A DNA stretch of 64,000 nt from Acinetobacter bereziniae LMG 1003 = CIP 70.12 (GCF_000368925.1 NZ_KB849755.1:124001-188000); one strand, 5' to 3'. Shown: positions 9,501-17,352, counted from the first letter of the stretch. Translations and numbers: made by a program. The notes: a model not told the origin generated them from the sequence alone.

Positions 9501-10079
9501 AAACAGATCTATACGAATCGGTGCACTTTGCCCAGATGCATAGATATCCATGATGCTACCGCGTACCGCAAACCCACCGTGATCATAAACCGTATCGACT
9601 AAATGGTAACCTGCTTGAACTAGTTTTAATTTTTGTTGTTCTAAATCAAACTTCTGACCAACCTTAATATCAAAATGTTCCCCTAAAATCCATGATGTGG
9701 GTGCAACACGCTGTGCCAATGTTGTAGCCGATACCAACAAAATACCTTTTTGGGGCATATTGGCAAGAATAGACAGCCGTTCAGACACAATATCTTGATG
9801 AGGTGATAAACGATCATATGGCAATATTTCCCAATCCGGAAAAATTGTCGGTTTAACACCATAAAATTCAAGTTCACTTTCAAGTTGTGTTAAGTGCTGA
9901 TTATTACGCGCGACCAGCACAAACAGTTGCTCAGACTTCTCCGTTATTTCCTTAAAAAGTAAGGCAGCAGAAGAACCAAGCATTGTACCAATCCAGCGCT
10001 TTTCGCCTGCTTTCAATTGTTTTAAATTAAGGTCAGAGATTTCTTGTTTAAACATATTTGTATCGGGTCTAAAAGACAT
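6594..10079 (-). CDS. mfd: Transcription-repair coupling factor Mfd
   Basis: DNA translocase that removes RNA polymerase stalled at lesions and recruits UvrA. It has 1161 residues, the usual length. An N-terminal UvrB-like region is followed by the RNA-polymerase-interacting domain. The RecG-like helicase core shows GDVGFGKTEVAMRAAF (Walker A, near residue 640), VDEEHRFGVRDKER (near 740) and a late motif VI, QLRGRVGRS. The C-terminal TRCF domain closes the protein. Large antisense ORFs within it are shadows. Confidence 0.97.
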   Translation of the reverse strand: MSFRPDTNMFKQEISDLNLKQLKAGEKRWIGTMLGSSAALLFKEITEKSEQLFVLVARNNQHLTQLESELEFYGVKPTIFPDWEILPYDRLSPHQDIVSERLSILANMPQKGILLVSATTLAQRVAPTSWILGEHFDIKVGQKFDLEQQKLKLVQAGYHLVDTVYDHGGFAVRGSIMDIYASGQSAPIRIDLFDDEIDSLKFFDPETQRTTTKLEHFTVLPAKEFPLKEARSIFRDRYAESFPTANPKKNPIYQDVLEGIASPGLDFYFPLFFTQTAMQTQSCLTSYLPGNAIVITDKYIEDGLIQFWADVMRRYEDRRHNIDQPLLPPEEIFIQPNQLFEQLNQFARIIASTEQIELKAGCINLSVEIPPKLPVDPKQEQPFKVVKKYVDDANHPVLLVAESAGRRETLKDALRASLGEIPVVENFQIFQQSNFSVAITNAPLDRGLVISDELSVISENQLYEHRVVQRRRKRQQEVSEEFLIRSLTELNIGAPVVHIDHGVGRYAGLVTLNIDDQDYEFLQLNYADDAKVYVPVTNLHLISRFSGGDPDLAPLHKLGTDAWNKAKRKALEQIHDVAAELLHIQARRQSKPGISFELDQSAYMQFSSGFAYEETLDQANAIEATLYDMQQAKPMDRLVCGDVGFGKTEVAMRAAFVAVQNNRQVAVLVPTTLLAQQHYESFKDRFADWPIRVEVLSRFGTSKSHVKTIEDLVEGKVDIVIGTHKILQENVQFKNLGLMIVDEEHRFGVRDKERIKAMRADVDMLTLTATPIPRTLNMAFGGMRDLSIIATPPARRLAVKTFVNEQTNETMKEAILRELLRGGQVYILHNEVDTIERAAENIRQLVPEARVAVAHGQMRERELEQVMQQFYHKEYNVLVCSTIIETGIDVPNANTIIIERADKLGLAQLHQLRGRVGRSHHQAYAYLMVPSLKGLKGDAEKRLDAISRASNLGAGFMLATEDLEIRGAGELLGEQQSGSMNAIGYSLYMEMLAKATKAIQQGKTPNFDTPLSLTSEITLHMPALIPDEYLGDVHQRLMFYKRISNTDTADKLDNIRMELIDRFGVPPQPVKQLFSVHQIRIKAEQLEVTKIDIGAHGGVIEFSPDTPVQAISIIQMMQKHPTWFRMEGGQRLKVMVMLEEYEKRIQFVQDLLNNLLAELKR

Positions 10080-10121
10080 AAGCCATAGTTTAACATGATG
10101 ACTTTGTTGAGTTCAGTGATT

Positions 10122-10649
10122 TTATTTGTTCAATTTATTTGGCTGATGACTAAATACGACTAATTTCCCATCAGGATAAAACCCATGCCAACCACAAGGT
10201 AGACCGCCTGCATAATAAACCTGTAAAATCTCTTGCCAAATCGGTGGAAAATAGCCATTTGCATAACAATTAAAAATATAACCGATATCATGCATGATTA
10301 ATTCGTGAGCTATTCCTATTCCATCAAATGTTGTCCACTTTTCAAGTAATCCATTCAAATTTTTTGTGAACAAATCGTAATAGTTATTTTGCTGTAATTG
10401 ATAATCAATTCTTGAATTCAGTTTCCAATCAAAATCTTCTGGAAACTGTGAGTCAATGACTGTTTCCCAATCTGTAAATTTCTCCCAACTATTGTCCGTT
10501 GCAAAATCCATGGCTAAGCTGATGTCTGAAGTAATAAAATAATCTTTATTCGATGTATAAGGTTGACTAAAAAAATTATCACCCTCTAGAAATTGAATAA
10601 ATTCTCCAGCTAGCTCAACAACTTCAACCCAATTATTTGCAATTAACAT
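10122..10649 (-). CDS. Hypothetical protein (175 aa), 5' region interrupted by an inserted element
   Basis: Family not recognised. The protein is acidic, rich in Trp, Tyr and Phe, and apparently soluble, with no signal peptide or membrane segment. A C-terminal GWHGFYPDGKLVVFS stretch suggests a small globular domain. The ATG abuts the left TA of the 10650-10975 element, and no ribosome binding site is visible in the new upstream sequence. Removing the element in silico restores GGAAAAGA six bases before this ATG, with an in-frame TAG just ahead, so the coding region is intact but probably poorly translated. The next gene upstream is the 118-aa ORF at 11107-11463. Confidence 0.6.
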   Translation of the reverse strand: MLIANNWVEVVELAGEFIQFLEGDNFFSQPYTSNKDYFITSDISLAMDFATDNSWEKFTDWETVIDSQFPEDFDWKLNSRIDYQLQQNNYYDLFTKNLNGLLEKWTTFDGIGIAHELIMHDIGYIFNCYANGYFPPIWQEILQVYYAGGLPCGWHGFYPDGKLVVFSHQPNKLNK

Positions 10650-10975
10650 TAGGGTCTGTGGACAATTCGTCTATGTTTGCGACTATGTGTGGTTTTTAGA
10701 CGATTCTAGGCGCGAAATACGAAATTTAGTCATTCTAAATAAGTAGTTCGTAACGACGAAGCGACAAAAAACACGCTAGTCCCCGCTGCGCCTTGCGCTC
10801 AAACAAAGCAGTGCTTTGTTCTTGCTCAGGGTTGTGGCTAAAATTATCTCAGGCTACGTTATGAAACTTAAAAATAGTCTCGCTATTCTCTTCATTTCCT
10901 TGCGGAGTATACTCCTCATACCTGCTCAATTTTAACCTACAACGCAAGCCATTTATGAAATGTCCACAAACCCTA
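10650..10975. mobile_element. MITE-like non-autonomous element with inverted ends and TA target duplication
   Basis: Terminal inverted repeats of about 18 bp, AGGGTCTGTGGACAATTC (10651-10668) and the complement of GAAATGTCCACAAACCCT (10957-10974), match at 16 of 18 positions. They are flanked by TA on both sides (10650-10651 and 10974-10975). A TA duplication is typical of IS630/Tc1-type and some IS5-type transposases. The ~320-bp interior has no transposase ORF. It includes a short perfect hairpin, AACAAAGCAGTGCTTTGTT. It is the only copy I saw in the window. Confidence 0.75.
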
Positions 10976-10979
10976 TCTA

Positions 10980-10987
10980 TCTTTTCC
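10980..10987 (-). promoter_or_regulatory. Displaced ribosome binding site of the 10122-10649 gene
   Basis: On the minus strand this reads GGAAAAGA. It would lie six bases before the ATG at 10649 if the 10650-10975 element, including one TA, were removed. It is now about 330 bp away from that start. Confidence 0.5.
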
Positions 10988-11106
10988 AGTTCTTGTCATC
11001 ATTAAAAAAATTCCGCACATGCTTCAAATCATTTATCTATATCTATGAATATACATTTTGCGAAAAAGTTAATAATCGTCATGGAGCCTAACATTTATAT
11101 AATGAT

Positions 11107-11463
11107 TTATTTTTCTCTTTTAAATTCTTTATAGTAATCATTTAGTTTCCGAACAATTTCTTTAAACTGCTTTAGATTTTCTTCAGTATTTCCTAATCTA
11201 GCGACATAACGACCAGAGGCTATTTCTAAATCAAGTTTTTCATTGATCAAGATTGCTTTATAAAACAGTGCCTGCAAATCATCAAAATTATTCAGTTTAC
11301 GATTAGAAAAGTATTCAAGTCGTTCCGCCAATTCTGTATTTAAAACTATACCATCAACAACAAAACCATTTTCAGCATCAATTTGAATATGATGTTGTTG
11401 TAAAAAAGCTTGTTCCGCTGAGTTTCTATTGTTTTTAAATAAAGCTGCTATCTTCGTTAACAT
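11107..11463 (-). CDS. Hypothetical protein (118 aa)
   Basis: Family not recognised. The protein is charged and helical with no signal peptide. The N-terminus is MLTKIAALFKNNRNSAEQ and the C-terminus is Lys/Glu-rich. Its ATG begins right at the upstream edge and its stop is 131 bp from the inserted element. Together with the 175-aa gene it may once have formed a two-gene unit. No catalytic motif is visible. Confidence 0.55.
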   Translation of the reverse strand: MLTKIAALFKNNRNSAEQAFLQQHHIQIDAENGFVVDGIVLNTELAERLEYFSNRKLNNFDDLQALFYKAILINEKLDLEIASGRYVARLGNTEENLKQFKEIVRKLNDYYKEFKREK

Positions 11464-11529
11464 GTTTAAAACTCAACCCATAAACAATACAAACCGGTAT
11501 CTTAACAAATTCAGCTAGAAATCGCTGTA

Positions 11530-11553
11530 AGAAGGACGTTTTCACGCCCTTCT
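11530..11553 (-). terminator. Stem-loop downstream of the Dyp peroxidase gene
   Basis: A 9-bp stem with one G:U pair (11530-11538 with 11545-11553) and a 6-nt loop lies 21 bp past the peroxidase stop. There is no clear T-run on the minus strand, so terminator function is uncertain. Confidence 0.4.
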
Positions 11554-11574
11554 TTGCTCATACCAATTAATGAT

Positions 11575-12516
11575 TTATTCATCGCCCAAGTCATCTAAGA
11601 AATCTACGGTAGGTACAAAGAAAAGTGTTCCTGTTACAGCCGTACTAAAATCAAGCAGACGATCTAAATTTCCTTCATCATCCCCTTGAAACATATGCTC
11701 CAACATTTGTCGAGTGACGCTAAATTTTCGGGCATAACCAATAAAGAAAGTACCATATTCGTTCTTAGATGGATTGGAAAAAGGCATATTTGCACGCATG
11801 ATTTTTAATTCATTGCCTTGCTCATCATGCGCCTTACTGACCACATTGTGTGCTGTTTTGGGTTTGACATCATCCCCCAACTCAACATCGTTAAACTTTT
11901 TCCGTCCAATCACTTTTTCTTGTTCTTCATCACTTAGCTCTCGCCACTTATCCATATCGTGCATATATTTTTGAATGAAGGCATAACTGCCACCTTTAAA
12001 TAATGGATCTTCATTACCCACTAAAGCGTATTCAGCGGCAATTTCCGTTTCAGGATTCTCAGTACCATCCACAAAGCCAATAATCGCACGACCATCAAAA
12101 TATCGAAAACCATTCACCTCATCAATCGGATAACTCACCTCTTTTAATTGCGTATTGATGATATCCGCCAGTTCAAAACATAATGCTTGGCGATTTGCTC
12201 GGATATGAAAGAATAAGTCTCCATCAGTAGATACCGCAGTGTATTTAGGTCCTTGTATTTCTTTAAACGTCTCTAATTCTTGTGGCTTAGGGTGATTTGG
12301 AAATAAACAATCCCAAGCACGTGCACCAAATCCTAATACAGCACTAAATTGTTCATCAGGATAACGGTTGCTTAAACTACGTGTTAATGCAGAAAAGTTA
12401 GCTGCGAAATCAATCACCGTATCGACAACCTCAGCCCCTTGTTTTAAACCCAATACAATAAATAAGGCATTTTCTCCTGGGCGATTTATCACAGGTTGAA
12501 TTCGAGTTAAAGTCAT
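11575..12516 (-). CDS. Dyp-type heme peroxidase (YfeX-like)
   Basis: Heme-dependent dye-decolorising-type peroxidase of 313 residues from the chosen ATG. The family GXXDG motif is in GFVDGTENPE, with a catalytic Asp near residue 150. A proximal His is seen in PKTAHNVV near residue 223 and a distal Arg in IMRANMPF near 241. No Tat or Sec signal is present, so it is cytosolic as for YfeX. A longer reading uses a TTG four codons upstream; the ATG is preferred. It is monocistronic. Confidence 0.92.
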   Translation of the reverse strand: MTLTRIQPVINRPGENALFIVLGLKQGAEVVDTVIDFAANFSALTRSLSNRYPDEQFSAVLGFGARAWDCLFPNHPKPQELETFKEIQGPKYTAVSTDGDLFFHIRANRQALCFELADIINTQLKEVSYPIDEVNGFRYFDGRAIIGFVDGTENPETEIAAEYALVGNEDPLFKGGSYAFIQKYMHDMDKWRELSDEEQEKVIGRKKFNDVELGDDVKPKTAHNVVSKAHDEQGNELKIMRANMPFSNPSKNEYGTFFIGYARKFSVTRQMLEHMFQGDDEGNLDRLLDFSTAVTGTLFFVPTVDFLDDLGDE

Positions 12517-12717
12517 TCCAGTTCTCAAGTATATTTTATTAGTGACAATCTATCATAGACTGATTTTAAGCTTAAGTTTTATCCGTGTAATCATGATATT
12601 TTTCTATGGAATTGATGGTTTAGACAACAACAAAAAAGCATAGTTCACATATTTAAAAAACAAAATCAACTCGCTAATCATATAAGATGCTGATGAATGG
12701 TGTTTTCAATCCTTTTG

Positions 12718-13200
12718 CTATCGGTATGCATAAATCTTAAAACTACCGTTGTGTTCGTATTCCTGATACATCACATTCAAACTTTTCAAAATATTTCGAA
12801 ATTGATCAGTCTGATCTAAAATTTTGTCAGCAATTAAACGCCCTTGATGTTCACTTAACATCGGTTTTACAATCAGATATTCAATAGTATTAAAAATAGG
12901 CATGCCTTCTTGATAAAATGGTTGCCAATCCCCAAAGTACCACGGGACTGTATTTAAGAATTGTGTTTCCGTATTTTGATCAATTGGATCTTTGAGCAGT
13001 TTCGTCATAAAAGCAGGTGCAAAATCCAAGCGATTGATGGCAACTAGAAGTCTGATCCATTTTGAATCACTCATATAGGATGCCAACTGTCGCTGCTGTA
13101 CAATTTTTCGGATCTTCAAAACCTGCTTTTTATAATTAGAATCATTTTTCAATGCATCTATATGATACTGATATTCGATATAATTTTCAGGGATACCCAC
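12718..13200 (-). CDS. Small hypothetical protein, possibly DUF6678-like
   Basis: About 160 residues. The C-terminal part, from SDSKWIRLLVAINRLDFAP through the IEYLIVKP segment to GSFKIYAY at the end, recalls the DUF6678 family from memory. That assignment is unverified and has no known function. The start is a GTG at 13200, backed by AAAGAG seven bases upstream. A TTG six codons further upstream would add a CKEC motif. It follows the GST-like gene closely on the same strand and may be its operon partner. Confidence 0.6.
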   Translation of the reverse strand: MGIPENYIEYQYHIDALKNDSNYKKQVLKIRKIVQQRQLASYMSDSKWIRLLVAINRLDFAPAFMTKLLKDPIDQNTETQFLNTVPWYFGDWQPFYQEGMPIFNTIEYLIVKPMLSEHQGRLIADKILDQTDQFRNILKSLNVMYQEYEHNGSFKIYAYR

Positions 13201-13242
13201 ATTACACTCTTTACACAAAGCAGCTTAAATCAGGTGCTTTAG

Positions 13243-14037
13243 TTATGTTAACTCGCCATATTGCTTTTGCAAATAATTCACAATTGACTCAGATTCAAAC
13301 AGTTTTGCGCCTGTATTTGGATCTTCCAAATATGGTACTTGAATGTCCTGCTTAACTCTGCCCATGACAGGAACAATTTTTTCACGCTTTCCACCCTTTA
13401 GTGGTACATATTTACCTGGTTTTAAGCGTAAAGCGGCTGGTCCCTGATCTTGCCAACACTCTTTCGCTACATTGTGAAATACAAATGGAATTTCTAATTC
13501 CGTCAAAACACCACGCACGATTCGTGTATATGGACTTGCTTCAAAGCCCCACAAGTTGAGTAGCTTTTCAGGCGCATCTCGATCAACAATTTTTGGATTT
13601 ACCCATACACCACGTGCACCATTGATGACAGTTCCCACCAAAGCAACCACTGGGTATTTCGGATAATGTGCATATTTCTTCGGTGTTTTGCCACTTTTGC
13701 CATAATGCTTGAACAGATAATCAATAATAGCCACAGATTCATACATGGCTGTTCCTGTATTTTCATCCACAAAATAAGGAAAGCGCAACTTGCCACCATT
13801 TTCTTTGACAAATTGACGATATTTAGTACCACCTTTAGGACATGGATAAACTTCATAGTCCAAGTTCAGCAAAGTTAGAACTTCTCGCACACGGCGGCAA
13901 AATGGAGAACCTTCAAACTCATAGAGCTTTAAGGCTTTTTGAGGTTGATTCGGAAATGCTGTTCCAGTCACTCCGCGTCCTCCAGCAGTCAGCGTTGAAG
14001 CTAATGCTTGTACAACTTTAATTTGATGATGCACCAT
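13243..14037 (-). CDS. Double thioredoxin-fold (GST N-terminal-like) protein
   Basis: The 264 residues contain two successive GST-N/glutaredoxin-like domains. The first is around KLYEFEGSPFCRRVREVL (about residues 37-110). The second is around NLWGFEASPYTRIVRGVL (about 165-260). The first keeps an active-site-like SPFC. The second has SPYT and so lacks the cysteine. Each ends in a typical substrate-proximal segment (MYESVAIIDYLFKHYG and LFESESIVNYLQKQYG). There is no all-helical GST C-terminal domain. Proteins of this design are known in proteobacteria and plants, but the reaction is not established. Confidence 0.85.
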   Translation of the reverse strand: MVHHQIKVVQALASTLTAGGRGVTGTAFPNQPQKALKLYEFEGSPFCRRVREVLTLLNLDYEVYPCPKGGTKYRQFVKENGGKLRFPYFVDENTGTAMYESVAIIDYLFKHYGKSGKTPKKYAHYPKYPVVALVGTVINGARGVWVNPKIVDRDAPEKLLNLWGFEASPYTRIVRGVLTELEIPFVFHNVAKECWQDQGPAALRLKPGKYVPLKGGKREKIVPVMGRVKQDIQVPYLEDPNTGAKLFESESIVNYLQKQYGELT

Positions 14038-14080
14038 TTTGCTACCCTCGAGCAGTCACTCTATATTTTTTATAGAGCGC

Positions 14081-14593
14081 CTATAAATCCAATAGTTTTT
14101 CTTTTGAAACCACAATTCCGTTGTTGTCTGCATAAACATAATCACCAGAATTAAAGCTTACACTGCCAAAATATAGTGGAAGATCAACTTCGCCTATGCC
14201 CTTACGATGACTTTTTTGCGGAATTGAAGCCAATGCATGCACCCCCAAATCAAGCTCAGCAAGGGCATCTACATCACGAACACAGCCATAAATAATGACG
14301 CCATTCCAGTGATGTTTTACCGCAGATTCAGCAATCATATCGCCCATTAATGCACAACGCATGGATGCACCGCCATCCACAACCAAGACTTTACCAGCGC
14401 CCTCTGTCGCCAATAACTCTTTTACACGAGAATTATCTTCAAAGCATTTCACTGTTACGATTTGACCGCCAAACGTTTTGCGTGCCCCATAACTTTTAAA
14501 GAACTTGCCATCTAATGAAGGGATCAGCGTTTGAATTTCTTTATCTGGATTGTCATCAAGTAAATCACAAGTTACAAAAGGTACTGTTGTCAC
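14081..14593 (-). CDS. rraA: RraA family protein (regulator of RNase E activity / aldolase-like)
   Basis: 170 residues with RraA-family landmarks: PFVTCDLLDD near the start, YGARKTFGGQIVTV, VDGGASMRCALMGD, GVIIYGCVRDVDAL and the LGVHALASIPQKS segment. In E. coli RraA binds RNase E and inhibits mRNA decay. The same fold also includes HMG/oxaloacetate aldolases, so the exact role is inferred from sequence type. The start is a GTG with AGGGAGAA seven bases upstream. The next gene upstream, at 14609-15271, ends 15 bp away, so the two are likely co-transcribed. Confidence 0.9.
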   Translation of the reverse strand: MTTVPFVTCDLLDDNPDKEIQTLIPSLDGKFFKSYGARKTFGGQIVTVKCFEDNSRVKELLATEGAGKVLVVDGGASMRCALMGDMIAESAVKHHWNGVIIYGCVRDVDALAELDLGVHALASIPQKSHRKGIGEVDLPLYFGSVSFNSGDYVYADNNGIVVSKEKLLDL

Positions 14594-14608
14594 GTTAGTT
14601 CTCCCTAA

Positions 14609-15271
14609 TTAGGCATTTTGTATGTGTAAATTATCATAAATTTCAATTTTCTGAGTTTGCATTTGTGCAGCCTCGACCATAGTATGAGCCACTTGCTGTG
14701 CTGTCACTGGCTTATATTTAAAAGAATTAGGTACCCAGTGTGAAAATCGTCTATAAAGCTTTTGTGACACATCCTCAAAAAATCTTTTTTCATTTCTTTC
14801 ACCCAACAATAAAGATGGTCGAATAATTGAAAAGCGATATAAATCTAGTTTCTGAATATAGGTCTCAAGTTCACCCTTAACCCTGTTATAAAAAATTGGT
14901 GAACCCGCATTTGCGCCCATAGCACTGACTAAAATTAAATGTGTTTCTGTTGTTTCAAATAAATCTGCAAAGTGCGCATTAATTTCAAAATCAATATTGT
15001 AAAAAGCTTCTTTAGAGCCTGCTTTTTTGATGGTAGACCCTAAGCAACTAAAGGCATGACTATAGCCATTCACATCTTGATCATTTAATAACAGAAAATC
15101 CTCTAAGACGAATTGCTCAACTTTTTTGTATGGGTTAAATTCAGCAATTTGACGACGAACAATTACGGTAATTTTTTCACATTCTGCAAGCGAATTAAGT
15201 TGCTCAATTAAACATTGACCGACTAAACCTGTTGCTCCAATCACAATCGCATTTTTTATCGAATTAGTCAT
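14609..15271 (-). CDS. NAD(P)-binding Rossmann-fold oxidoreductase
   Basis: 220 residues of the atypical short-chain dehydrogenase type (HTATIP2/YwnB-like). The glycine-rich GATGLVGQCLIEQL is at about residues 13-26, with FSCLGSTIKKAGS and a LILVSAMGANAGSPIFYNRVKG segment carrying the YxxxK-like FYNRVK. The substrate is unknown. It lies upstream of rraA with a 15-bp gap. Family placement is good; function is unassigned. Confidence 0.85.
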   Translation of the reverse strand: MTNSIKNAIVIGATGLVGQCLIEQLNSLAECEKITVIVRRQIAEFNPYKKVEQFVLEDFLLLNDQDVNGYSHAFSCLGSTIKKAGSKEAFYNIDFEINAHFADLFETTETHLILVSAMGANAGSPIFYNRVKGELETYIQKLDLYRFSIIRPSLLLGERNEKRFFEDVSQKLYRRFSHWVPNSFKYKPVTAQQVAHTMVEAAQMQTQKIEIYDNLHIQNA

Positions 15272-15484
15272 TTTTTAAACAATCTCCTAGATTTACTACT
15301 AATCTAACGTTTTATTTCAAATTTTTCTTCAACAAAAATGTTGTCAAAGCATGTCAAGACTTGACTTTGCCGACCTCTTTAATCACAATATGGCACTTGT
15401 TTACGGGCTGGTGATAATCCTCTGATGTTGGTTTTCAGATGTGATTTCAGCCCGCCCAGACCAATCTAATCAAGGAGTGCACGA

Positions 15485-15751
15485 GTGGCAAACTCTGCTC
15501 AAGCAAAAAAACGTGCTCGTCAAAACGTTAAAGCACGTAAACACAACGCAAGCTTGCGTTCTATGGTACGTACTTATATCAAACGCACAATCGCTGCAAT
15601 CGCTACTGGTGAATATGCTGCTGCAACTGAAGCTTATAAAGCTGCGGTTCCAGTAATTGACCGTATGGCTGATAAAGGTATCATCCATAAAAACAAAGCT
15701 GCTCGTCATAAGAGCCGTTTAAATGCACAAGTTAAAGCTTTAGCTAACTAA
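15485..15751 (+). CDS. rpsT: 30S ribosomal protein S20
   Basis: Primary 16S rRNA-binding protein of 88 residues. The N-terminus is ANSAQAKKRARQNVKARKHN and the C-terminus KNKAARHKSRLNAQVKAL. The start is GTG, preceded by CAAGGAGTGCACGA. A non-ATG start is also known for E. coli rpsT (UUG), where it is tied to low initiation and autoregulation. Whether S20 regulates itself here is inference. It is transcribed alone and closed by a strong hairpin. Confidence 0.98.
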   Translation: MANSAQAKKRARQNVKARKHNASLRSMVRTYIKRTIAAIATGEYAAATEAYKAAVPVIDRMADKGIIHKNKAARHKSRLNAQVKALAN

Positions 15752-15762
15752 TTTATGCATGT

Positions 15763-15790
15763 AAAAAAAGCCCTTTACAGGGCTTTTTTT
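15763..15790 (+). terminator. Intrinsic terminator of rpsT
   Basis: Stem of 12 bp with a 4-nt loop: AAAAAAAGCCCT, TTAC, AGGGCTTTTTTT. It lies 11 bp after the rpsT stop and is symmetrical enough to work on both strands. Confidence 0.95.
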
Positions 15791-15886
15791 GTACCTAAAA
15801 CTCAATAACTTACACAAGGTATCTACAATATTTTCGAATAAATCAAATGGACTTTATTTTTTAGAGATCATGTATTGACTATCTGC

Positions 15887-15955
15887 TTATATAGCATTTA
15901 GGTCAATTAAATGTTCTTCAATAAATGCTTGTTGCTTTGCAGTGAACTTTGACAT
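15887..15955 (-). pseudogene. Relic of a phage terminase small subunit (N-terminal fragment)
   Basis: A 22-codon ORF behind a strong AGGAGG on the minus strand reads MSKFTAKQQAFIEEHLIDLN followed by AI and a stop. This matches the start of Terminase_2 small subunits, typically LTxKQxxFVxEYLIDLNATQAAIRAGYS. The match breaks where TQAAIRAGYS should follow. After the stop the frame continues ADSQYMISKK, which could be a later piece after a deletion. It lies between rpsT and ispF with no other phage gene nearby, so it looks like debris of an old insertion. The assignment rests on about 20 residues. Confidence 0.6.
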
Positions 15956-16077
15956 ATTTCCTCCTGCAAAACTCAAGCCCCCACCTTTAAGCCATTTATC
16001 TAAATTAAAGCTTATTAGCTTTTCTATCTCTGAGAGCTATCACATTCTCTTTAAAAAAAGGCAATTATTATTTCTAC

Positions 16078-16572
16078 TCACGCCTTAACATGATGTGAAA
16101 TCAAAACTGTTGCTGTTGACAATATTCCTTCCTGACGCCCTGTAAAACCTAATTTTTCTGTGGTTGTTGCTTTCACACTAATTTGAGTTACTTCAACATC
16201 TAACACATCAGCGATACTTTGACGCATTTCCAAATTGTGCTTGGCTAATTTTGGACGCTCACAAGCAACCGTAATATCGGCATTATTCAACACATAGCCA
16301 CGATCTAAAACCAATTGATAAACGTGTTTTAATAATTTTCGGCTATCTGCTCCTTTAAATTCTGCATCCGTATCAGGAAAATGCTGCCCAATATCACCAA
16401 GTGCCAATGCGCCTAACAAGGCATCACACAATGCATGAAGTACTACATCACCATCTGAGTGGGCTTTTAAGCCATGAGTATGAGGAATTTGAATACCTGC
16501 CAAAGTGACAAAATCACCCTCTTCAAAGGCGTGTACATCCATTCCTTGCCCTATACGAATCGGTATGCTCAT
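16078..16572 (-). CDS. ispF: 2-C-methyl-D-erythritol 2,4-cyclodiphosphate synthase
   Basis: MEP-pathway enzyme converting CDP-methylerythritol phosphate to the cyclic diphosphate for isoprenoid synthesis. It has 164 residues. The Zn ligands Asp12 and His14 are in GQGMDVHAF, and His46 is in the AHSDGDVVLHALCD helix. PDTDAEFKGADS and the C-terminal KATTTEKLGFTGRQEG follow. The ATG at 16572 follows AGGGAGTT; a TTG two codons upstream is the alternative. ispD is not adjacent here. Confidence 0.97.
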   Translation of the reverse strand: MSIPIRIGQGMDVHAFEEGDFVTLAGIQIPHTHGLKAHSDGDVVLHALCDALLGALALGDIGQHFPDTDAEFKGADSRKLLKHVYQLVLDRGYVLNNADITVACERPKLAKHNLEMRQSIADVLDVEVTQISVKATTTEKLGFTGRQEGILSTATVLISHHVKA

Positions 16573-16674
16573 TTTCAACTCCCTTTATGCAGTTTTTAAG
16601 TTGTAAAAATCTTGTATTCGTACTTTCTCTTTCGCTATAGTACGTATGCAAACATTGTGAAAGTATAAGCGATC

Positions 16675-17325
16675 ATGCTGTTGAATACAGAATTTAATCA
16701 AATTAAAACACTTTTATCTGGTCTCATTTTGAGCTGTATCAGCACGTCTGCTGTTTATGCACTCCCGATTGACTGCAAACATGAAGACTCTGCTTTATTA
16801 AAGAAACTGTGTAGTACACCCTACAAAGAACTTCGTGGTCAGCTTAATGAAAGTTACCTCACTACCTATCTGGTTACTGATGCGCCTGTACGCTTAGTCA
16901 ATGATACCCATCAATTATGGCTTAACCGTTTAAGCCAATGTAAAACTTCAGATTGCCTCAAACAACAGTTTGATATTCGCCTTGAAGATTTAAACTTTTA
17001 CACATCGATGAATCAAAGCCTTACACAGCACTTTATTAAATATGAACATGGAAAAATTGCAAAACAACCGATTCATTTGCAAATACACCAATTAAGTAAG
17101 GATCGCATTAAAGTTGAAGGGATTGCATACCGTAATCCTAATAATCGCAAAGAAGCTCAAACCGTTTCATTGCTGGCATATACGACCCCTGAAAAAAAGA
17201 ATGAAATCTTAGACAACGAACACGACTGTAAATACACATTAAACTTCCAAAAAGCGATTTTATCTGTTTCCACACAACAAAAAGGTTGTGAACGTTTTAG
17301 TGGTATCTATCGCCTTTATGATTAG
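16675..17325 (+). CDS. Secreted protein with LprI/DUF1311-like cysteine pattern
   Basis: 216 residues with a Sec signal peptide (hydrophobic residues 13-28, cleavage likely after VYA or AVYALP). The mature N-terminal half has Cys-x-x-Cys-spaced pairs and a LWLNRLSQCKTSDCLKQQFD core that recalls the LprI/DUF1311 family of periplasmic proteins (lysozyme-inhibitor-like). The C-terminal half has two more cysteines (HDCKYTL and KGCERFSG) in a beta-rich region. A periplasmic location is likely. Binding partners are unknown. Confidence 0.65.
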   Translation: MLLNTEFNQIKTLLSGLILSCISTSAVYALPIDCKHEDSALLKKLCSTPYKELRGQLNESYLTTYLVTDAPVRLVNDTHQLWLNRLSQCKTSDCLKQQFDIRLEDLNFYTSMNQSLTQHFIKYEHGKIAKQPIHLQIHQLSKDRIKVEGIAYRNPNNRKEAQTVSLLAYTTPEKKNEILDNEHDCKYTLNFQKAILSVSTQQKGCERFSGIYRLYD

Positions 17326-17352
17326 CAATTAAAACACGATCAGGAGAAAATA

